A stretch of DNA of 64,000 bases from Coptis chinensis (Eukaryota; Streptophyta; Magnoliopsida; Ranunculales; Ranunculaceae): the NCBI GenBank assembly GCA_015680905.1, contig CM027378.1, positions 14,055,001 through 14,119,000 on the forward strand, written 5' to 3'. The position numbers and the translations under genes were made by a program. Positions 57,724 through 64,000 of this stretch are shown piece by piece. Numbering within the stretch: position 1 is the stretch's first letter; each line of letters opens with the position of its first letter. The notes below the pieces were generated by a model that worked only from the letters and a program-made list of their open reading frames with translations, made no database searches and was not told where the DNA came from.

Positions 57724-58085
57724 CTTAGGCTGAGTCCAATGGCTCCCTATCCCTTTAAAAGAAGTGTTAAAGTCCAATGGCTCCCTATCCCTTTAAAAGT
57801 AGTGTTAAAGTCAATAAAGTAGAGTTAAAGTCAATAAAGTAGTAAAATTTAAAATAAATTTAAAAGTCGATGAAGTAGAAATTTAAAGTCAACATATTTT
57901 ACTTTCTCTATATATATATAGAGAGTAAAATAGAGATAGAAGAGTAAAATATGTTGACTTTTAAATTTTCACTACTTTATCGACTTTTAAATTTCTTTTT
58001 TATTCTACTTTATCGACTTTAACTCTACTTTATTGACTTTAACACTACTTTTAAAGGGATAGGGAGCCATTGGACTCAACCTAAG
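57724..58085. mobile_element. Long-hairpin MITE
   Basis: The left end CTTAGGCTGAGTCCAATGG and the right end (reverse complement CTTAGGTTGAGTCCAATGG) differ at one base. Inverted similarity continues almost to the centre (ctctatatatatatagag, 57906-57923), so the whole 362 bp could fold back. The left arm has an internal duplication of about 45 bp (gtccaatggctccctatcc twice). No coding capacity and no clear target-site duplication; the superfamily is not assigned. Confidence 0.75.
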
Positions 58086-58987
58086 AAGCTCCTCCTAAGA
58101 ACTTCATCATCCCTACCATATATCTGATTCTGATACACGAAAACTTTTTCATGGAAAACACATTTCTACTCGGTATAATATTCCTGAGATTGGAGCAAAA
58201 AAATAAATCTTTACCACCCTTGAGATAAATAATTTTTTTGGAAAAAACTCTTGTAGATTGGGAAAAGTTATCTTGGTAAAATTCCAGCCTCCAAACAATC
58301 AGACACGAATATATTGGCTTTTTAATGAGATGTATTTGATTTAGGAAACATAAAATAAATCCAAGAATATAATAGGCTCACATTCTTATTTGTTTAGATG
58401 GTTCAAGGATTGATATTGGAACTAGAATTGTTGAGATTAATAGTCCCATACAAAGCATCCTTAGCTAATTAATTATTAATTTTCTTGGACCACTCGGTTT
58501 TGAGTTCAATACAAATTCAGCGAAATACAAAAAGAAAAGTTGAAACAGATCGACATATGGAGTGGCACATCACATAGGCGTATGTAAGAGTATTAATATA
58601 GGACTAATTAGTATATTGTTGGGATAGTAGTCTCTGTTTGGTGTTGATGCAATATGTATGTAGTTGGTGTCTGGGTGAAGCTGCAAGTAAGAGGAACAGA
58701 GGAAGTGTGTGTCAGTACGTTTTAAGCGAAATTTAGTTCTGTATATTTAATAACAAAAAATTTGAGGTACATACTCAGAGGTGGTCTCCATTTTAATCAA
58801 TCTCTACGAAAAGCATCCAGCAACTTCCTGTCTTCCCACTTGAATTTGAATATACTTACATAACAAACTTTGACTTCTCAATCTCTATATGATGGGATCT
58901 TTTTTAACTTCTCAATCTTAACCAGCATCTCTCATTCTCTCACCATTTTTCTTTAGTATTACTACGAGAAGTTGCTTTTCAAATTCA
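58086..58987 (+). other. Intergenic DNA and promoter region of the CASP-like gene
   Basis: AT-rich, no coding sequence recognised. A weak TATA-like tctctatatgatg lies at 58881-58893, about 100 bp before the start codon. Confidence 0.4.
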
Positions 58988-59681
58988 ATGGAAGCCCCAT
59001 CGTCTAAGCCTGACAATACAGATGCAATAGAAATGATTATTAAGGCGGTAAAAAGATCCCCATCGGCGGCTCTGTTATTCTTGCGTCTTTCAGCGATTAT
59101 TACCACTTTGGTGGCCATAATTTTAATGGCAAATAGCAAGAGGGCCGAGATCCCAGACCACGAAACAGACCTCCCCTATATGCCAGACATATTCATCCAA
59201 GGAATTGCGAAATGGCAATACTTTTCCCCACTAGTGTAAGTAGCACATACCATTTTCCTTCACTTTTACTTTTATTGCGTCAATTTGCAATATCTATACG
59301 AGTATACCATGATAAACACATTTTTTCCCCAATATTTTCAGGTTTTTCATGGTGTCCAACATCATTGCATGCGTCTATGCAACAATTTCTCTGGTTGTAA
59401 CACTTGCAAACAGTGCAGGATCGAAGGGTTTAACATTGCTTCTTTTCGTCCTTGAGCTGGTGATAGTGGCATTGCTGTGCTCTGCAAATGGTGCAGCCAC
59501 TGACTTTTATATCACAGGTAACAATGGCATTTCGAGGCTGCAGTGGTATAAGTTCTGTGATATGTTTGGTTACACTTGTCGCCTCATGAAAGATTCTATA
59601 GTTGTATCTATGGTTGGCTCTGTAATCTTCTTCTTGGTGATTGTTCTCACTTTGGTTAATCTCTACAGGAGATGCCTTTAA
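58988..59681 (+). CDS. CASP-like membrane protein (CASPL family)
   Basis: Two exons, 58988-59235 and 59342-59681, with borders AGT/GTAAGT and TTTCAG/GTTT, encode 195 residues ending in TAA. There are four membrane helices near residues 27-48, 83-104, 112-134 and 169-190, with short cytosolic ends. The first helix carries the conserved Arg (R33 in LFLRLSAII). The third has Glu121 where most family members have Asp. The second loop holds the typical ATDFYITGNNG then WYKFCDMFGYTC. CASP and CASP-like proteins form scaffold domains in the plasma membrane; true CASPs build the Casparian strip. The sequence looks most like the CASPL1 group, roles of which are mostly unknown. ATG at 58988 gives the usual length and a charged N terminus. 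Reading frame intact. Confidence 0.9.
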
Positions 59682-60552
59682 GAGATTAATTCTTTTTGCT
59701 TTACCTTTTCTCTCTTTTCTCTCTCTCTTTTTTTTTTTTTTTTTTTTTTTTTAAACATTCTTTCACACATTTATGTTTTTGTTTTGTACTGATGAAGTCC
59801 CTGTATATATTATGTACTGGTCGATTGCGTATGTTGTGTATTGGTTCTTCCATTGGAATGTGACATTCTATATTTGAATTTTCTTTATTTCTGTTATATA
59901 TCATATGATTTCTTTATTTTCCTTTACTGAGTGAAATGGTATGAATTTTCTTAAGAAAAAAAAAGGAGTTAATTAGTATTACCCCCACTAGATGAGTCAA
60001 TTAGAATTTTCCCTACTAGATGGGAAAATTATGGTCTCCTCCAAAAAAGAATAAATCTCCAACCAATAGCCCGAGACAATATCTTTTGAAAACAATGTTG
60101 AAGAAAAAAGTGTTCTGAGCACCTTCAACCTAAATAAAAACATCTGTGATTAGCCTTTTCGGCTCATATTAAAGTTTCACAAGAGAAACTAAACGGCTCA
60201 GAAATTTGAGAATAAAACCAGGAATAAGCCTGCTGTTTAAACAGCTCATTTGGCTAGATAATGGGTCTCCGTACTACAACTTTTTTCTTGTTGGACTTGG
60301 ACAGTTGGACGATCACCTCTTTACCAGATCGAGGTCTAGCCCTCTAGGTCTTCGTTGGCCAATTTACATCTCCATCCCTATTTAAGTGAAGCTTGAAATC
60401 GTTCAATTTACAAGAGGATTCTTGCACCGCGGGATTGAGTCTTTGTATGTAGTAGCCATTTTAATAAGAGCTGATAAATATATTAGACAGCTTTGCAACA
60501 CCTCCAAAAGCTGGCTTTATGACAAAAGCAAAAAAGCATGTTTGGCATTCTC
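59682..60552. other. CASP-like gene 3' region and intergenic DNA
   Basis: Begins with a probable 3' UTR containing a pyrimidine run (59700-59752). No further gene seen. Confidence 0.5.
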
Positions 60553-61092
60553 CTAAGGCTAAGTCCAATAGTGCCGTCCCACCAAATATAACGGATATTG
60601 TGATCCAATGGTGCGTCAAAATACTAATTTATCTATCTATACATCTAGTTTTAGCGATATAGCGTATGGTGTGTACGCCAGTACAAATGGCGGGTAGAAA
60701 AAATATACCTACACCCCATGTACGCCTCACATAGTGGTGGCTAGAATTTTAGTTCAACATTTCTGCCCGCCATTCACAATAGCGGCTAGAACAATGTTCC
60801 CCCACCAAAGTTATTTTAAGCTATTTTGAAGGAATTAGTTTGTATAATTACCATTATATCATACTATTTTGGGTGAGGAATAAAGAGAAAGATGTGAGAA
60901 AGACCAAAATGGGGAGAGAAAGAAAAACTAATTTGGCATACGCCTTTGGGAGTGGTGGCTAGAATTTTGATTTCTATTTTTTGACTTTTTCCCACACACC
61001 TATGTCAATGGTGGCTAAGAGTTGTGATTTTTTTTTCCCCCTTTTCTATACGCCTATAGCACTGGTGGGTGCAATAAAAACCATTGGGCCTC
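60553..61092. mobile_element. MITE-like region related to the 57.7-kb hairpin
   Basis: Starts CCTAAGGCTAAGTCCAATAGT and ends ACCATTGGGCC, echoing the ends of the 57724-58085 element. The body repeats gtggtggctagaatttt-type units four to five times in direct and inverted forms. No coding sequence. Boundaries are approximate. Confidence 0.4.
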
Positions 61093-61864
61093 CAAACGCC
61101 AACCTGCTAACTCTATGCACTATTTGTATGGACCTTCATAAATGGTCCACATGACATTATCTGATCTTCCTATTCTGTGGCCTCGTTGGATCGATTGTGT
61201 GCAATAGGACATCCAGCTCGATGGAATGCTCAGTAACACAGTGTCTCAATGGACCAGCTGGGCATGTTCTTTGGACATGGCACCCAGACTGGACCCTTTA
61301 TATCTGCAGGCTTAGCCCGGGTTCGTAGCTAGGGCACAAAATGCCCAGCAGCACAACGTCTTTATGGACCAGCTAGGCATGTTCTCTGGACATGGCACCC
61401 AGACTGGATCCTTCATATATTCAGGCTTAGCCCTGGTTTGTAGCCAGGGCACAACATGTCATGTGGGCCAGGCCTCACTGTAAGCCCGTAATCAGCTGAA
61501 AACATGGCCCAGCTGGATCCCACAAAATCCGGAGGCTTTGACTCTATTCAATGTACCTAAAAACTAGGGATAAGGATCCAGATTCAGAGATTCTCTAGGT
61601 TTTCGGGTGGTTACATATTGAAGAGTTTTTCTTCAATAGAACTACATTGAAAGCTCTATACGCGTTAGACTTTCAGAGACTTGATCCCTATGGGGTATGT
61701 AGGCAGCCACCAAATTAAAAAGTGGTTCAGTCTCAACATTAAAACAAACCAATTCACCATCACTTTAAATATTCTGTGCGTCATTCTGTGGGTTGCGATA
61801 TTTGGAAGGTCAGTTTCTCAACACTGTCTTGGTAGATATGTAGTTTACAGTTTTTTGCCCCGAC
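61093..61864 (+). repeat. Probable 5' LTR of a gypsy-type element, left edge unknown
   Basis: The right edge at 61864 (CCCCGACA) is fixed by the primer site that follows. The region contains two copies of a 115-bp unit (see 61225-61453). The left edge was not found because the other LTR is outside the window or lost. Confidence 0.45.
61225..61453. repeat. 115-bp tandem duplication
   Basis: The units start aatgctcagtaacacagtg (61225) and aatgcccagcagcacaacg (61340). Both contain ggacatggcacccagactgg and end agggcacaa. They differ at roughly one base in ten. Confidence 0.85.
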
Positions 61865-61870
61865 ATCTTT

Positions 61871-61888
61871 TGGCGCCGTCTGTGGGGA
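61871..61888 (+). other. Primer binding site of the plus-strand gypsy-type element
   Basis: TGGCGCCGTCTGTGGGGA, six bases after the presumed LTR end, is a common primer site of plant Ty3/gypsy elements. Confidence 0.75.
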
Positions 61889-61933
61889 GAACCCACGACC
61901 ACGTTTTTACCTTTTATTGAATATCACGATCAA

Positions 61934-62790
61934 TGGCTGTTGGTAGATCCAAAAGAAATCAAAAGTTGGTTGACACTAGTTAGGCTCCAGAAATTGCACA
62001 AAACTTTCCTCCTAATGTTCAAATAGCATAGCACACAGTTGTTGACGAGGTTCATGCTCATCATCAACATGCGAGTCAAATTCCCCCACAGAATCTAGAA
62101 GCTCAACATGAAGAAGAAGATTTGGTGGAGAACCTGCTAATTACTGTTCCAGCAGGGGAACAAGATGCAACTAGGGATACTCAAGTCGTCACACACAGAG
62201 ACAGATTTGCATCTACTAGGGCAAGACCTTCGATGCTACCTCAGTGTCTGCAACAACGCCTTGGGCCTAGGTCGGGTGCTTTTTCCACCAAATCTGGACC
62301 ATCCATATTGCCTAGGCGTTTGCAAGAACGCCTTAGGCCTGAATCGGGTCCTCAGAATCTGAGCCACGATGCTCACCCATCCGATGAAGAAACTTTAATG
62401 CTTATGACTTTATGTTGCTCAGGCTGACCAGAGAAAATGATAAGCTTAGGAGAAATGACGACAAAAGGCCTAGGGAAGAAAACTCTCAGCAGGAATCTTC
62501 CGTACCAAGGGAGAGCAGGTATCCAAAGAGGAGGCATCATCCAAGGAGCCACGCCTCCAGCCGCACCCAAAACCACATAATCAGATTCCATAATTCTGTG
62601 GGTGGTTACCATGGAAGCCACAGAACCGAAGCCTGCCATAATTCTGTGGGTGGTTACACTGGAGCCAGAGAGCGAAACCACCGCATGGTTGAGACGAATT
62701 CCAGGCGATATAGGCACGACTCTGTTGATCCAGGCTGGAGCCCTGAAAGGAGAAATTGTACCCACAGAGTATCTGGTGTGGGCAGATAGA
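61934..62790 (+). pseudogene. gag-like region of the plus-strand gypsy-type element
   Basis: ATG at 61934 opens MAVGRSKRNQKLVDTS, then stops at 61982 and 62030. Open frames go on at 62122-62427 (RPSMLPQCLQQRLGPRSG and PSILPRRLQERLRPESG, an internal protein repeat) and 62412-62789 (LRLTRENDKLRRNDDKRPRE, then HNSVGGYHGSH and HNSVGGYTGAR repeats). It is basic, Arg/Gln-rich and low-complexity, like the N-terminal gag of plant Tat-related elements. No capsid core, protease or RT follows. Confidence 0.5.
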
Positions 62791-63669
62791 TATGCTACTG
62801 TTGAGGAAGATTTGAAATTTCAGAAACTTTAACATCACTGCGTGCGACTTCAGCAAAACTCTAGGCCTAATTAATTGTTTATGTCGAAGGCGTCATTCTA
62901 GTCGGAACAAAACAATTATTTACCTTGTTCTTCATAATCATCTGACAACATTGGATTATCTTTGGAGGTTCAAACAAGAGCGTCCGCCTCAGCATGCTCA
63001 ATTTCTGAGGGTTGAAGTCTGATAATCAAGCTCAGCATGCTCGACATAAAACATTATGTTGTCTACACCAAGATGTTGTGATCATCACAACATGGTTCAC
63101 ATCCTATAGCTAATAAGCTACTTCTATCATTGATTTCAATTGTGATTCAATAAAGAAATGATCCATCAAAATTAGTCTATATTACACAATTGACTTTGTT
63201 CTAGTGGACTGCATCTCCAACTATATCTAGCCAATCTCAAGTTCTCATATCAACATGCTTCCAAATTTTCCATACATAAGGGGCATTTCAGCGTTATTGG
63301 GGGCGTCTACAGTGCATCAGTTACAACAAATAAAGCAAGTGGAGAAGCCAGTTTAAGGCCCACGATGATGAGATCAACCTCAGTACAATTTATTTTGGGG
63401 CACGTAGGGATATCAGAACTAGAATATTTTGGATATACCATTTTAGCATATCAAAAACAATGTTGGGGGCGTCAAAGCCTCAACACTTGTAGCAATTAAT
63501 CCAGGAAAGTCTAGGCATGTTATTATTATAAATTCTTTGCCATAGTTGAATTAATATCTGAAGTATTTCTAAGCTTTTGAAGTTCCACAAGGTTTTCACT
63601 TGAGCACCAAAGTTTGTAAAGCAAAGCTAGATTGAACTCAGAAAATCATTCTTATGTGCTCAATCTTCA
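62791..63669 (+). other. Non-coding internal part of the gypsy-type element
   Basis: No open frame of note. Two polypurine-like sites, attgggggcgtc (63297) and gttgggggcgtc (63462), resemble plant gypsy polypurine tracts. This would fit a large non-autonomous derivative, but a second LTR was not seen. Confidence 0.4.
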
Positions 63670-64000
63670 ACCCTAAACCCAGGTTCAAGTGCTCAGTACG
63701 CCTGGTCAAGTTAGAATTGGTGAACTACATACCTCCTACTTGCTACTATACAATTCAAGTTCAAGCGTTTAGCGCACTTGGTTAAAATGGGGATAGTGGC
63801 TAATCCCCTTCCATTTATTCTGAAATCCAAGTTTTGCCACTCAACGTGGTTGGTCAAGTTTAATGTCGTAATCAAATTCCCCTAGTAAAAATCCAGGTTC
63901 TAATGTTTAGCATGCCTGGTCAAGTAAGGAGCCTCACCTTTCTTGTTAAAATCCAAGTTCAAGCGCTTAGCGCGCTTGGTTGAGTTTGGTGTTCTTCCAA
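63670..64000 (+). repeat. Diverged short-period direct repeats at the window edge
   Basis: A motif of the form aatccaggttcaagcgcttagcgcgcttggtcaag recurs five times (about 63678, 63754, 63825, 63890, 63950) at intervals of 60-76 bp with many substitutions. The central part (cgcttagcgcg) is itself nearly palindromic. The array may run past the window. Confidence 0.7.

Noticed and set aside
59701..59904. Minus frame ending KKKKKKKKEREKREKR
   Set aside because: Product of the pyrimidine run in the CASP-like 3' UTR.
1..64000. CRISPR arrays, operons, phage or organellar insertions
   Set aside because: No regular direct-repeat/spacer array, no bacterial gene layout, and no chloroplast or mitochondrial gene was recognised.

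Overview
The window is nuclear DNA of a flowering plant, probably a eudicot. It is AT-rich, has GT-AG introns, and carries plant-specific families: a CIF sulfated-peptide precursor, a CASP-like membrane protein, a RING protein of the MGAACCVAA type, and Athila, Tat, Tork-like, L1 and CACTA elements. Nothing bacterial, organellar or CRISPR-like was seen. Most of the sequence is nested, decayed transposons, with three host genes that look intact.

Layout. 0.28-1.54 kb (+): a three-exon gene for a 93-residue CIF-type peptide precursor. 2.97-4.98 kb: an AT-rich DNA-transposon-like element with CCTAG-rich inverted ends. 5.3-13.5 kb (+): a RING-H2 gene with three coding exons, a 5.7-kb first intron holding L1 debris and a hAT-type MITE, and a second intron with a GC donor. 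14.3-31.9 kb: a minus-strand L1 LINE split by a 14.9-kb Athila Ty3/gypsy element (15719-30621). 32.0-32.7 kb: half of a tRNA-Leu and a LEA-like gene remnant.

32.7-56.1 kb is a three-level nest. A Tork-like Ty1/copia element (minus) is split in its RNase H by a Tat-type Ty3/gypsy element (32989-51620). The left LTR of that element is split in turn by a 7.5-kb CACTA transposon (33648-41151, TSD TCT). The CACTA shows no transposase but carries exon-intron pieces of two host genes: EBP1, and an F-box protein like At5g46170. The Tat element carries, antisense to pol, a separate intron-containing ORF with its own TATA box.

56.2-64 kb: a TRIM-like mini-LTR element, a long-hairpin MITE (57724-58085), a two-exon CASP-like gene (58988-59681, +), a second MITE-like region, and the 5' part of a plus-strand gypsy-type element with a perfect-looking TGGCGCC primer site and gag but no visible pol before the window ends.

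Functionally, the three intact-looking genes are a secreted signalling peptide, a RING protein (possible E3 ligase) and a four-helix membrane protein. CIF peptides act upstream of CASP assembly in the Casparian strip, but the genes are about 57 kb apart and no shared regulation is visible. The retroelement genes are broken by stops and frameshifts and should be read as pseudogenes. Exon borders and element ends were placed by eye from splice consensus, reading frame and repeat matching; percent identities were not computed.
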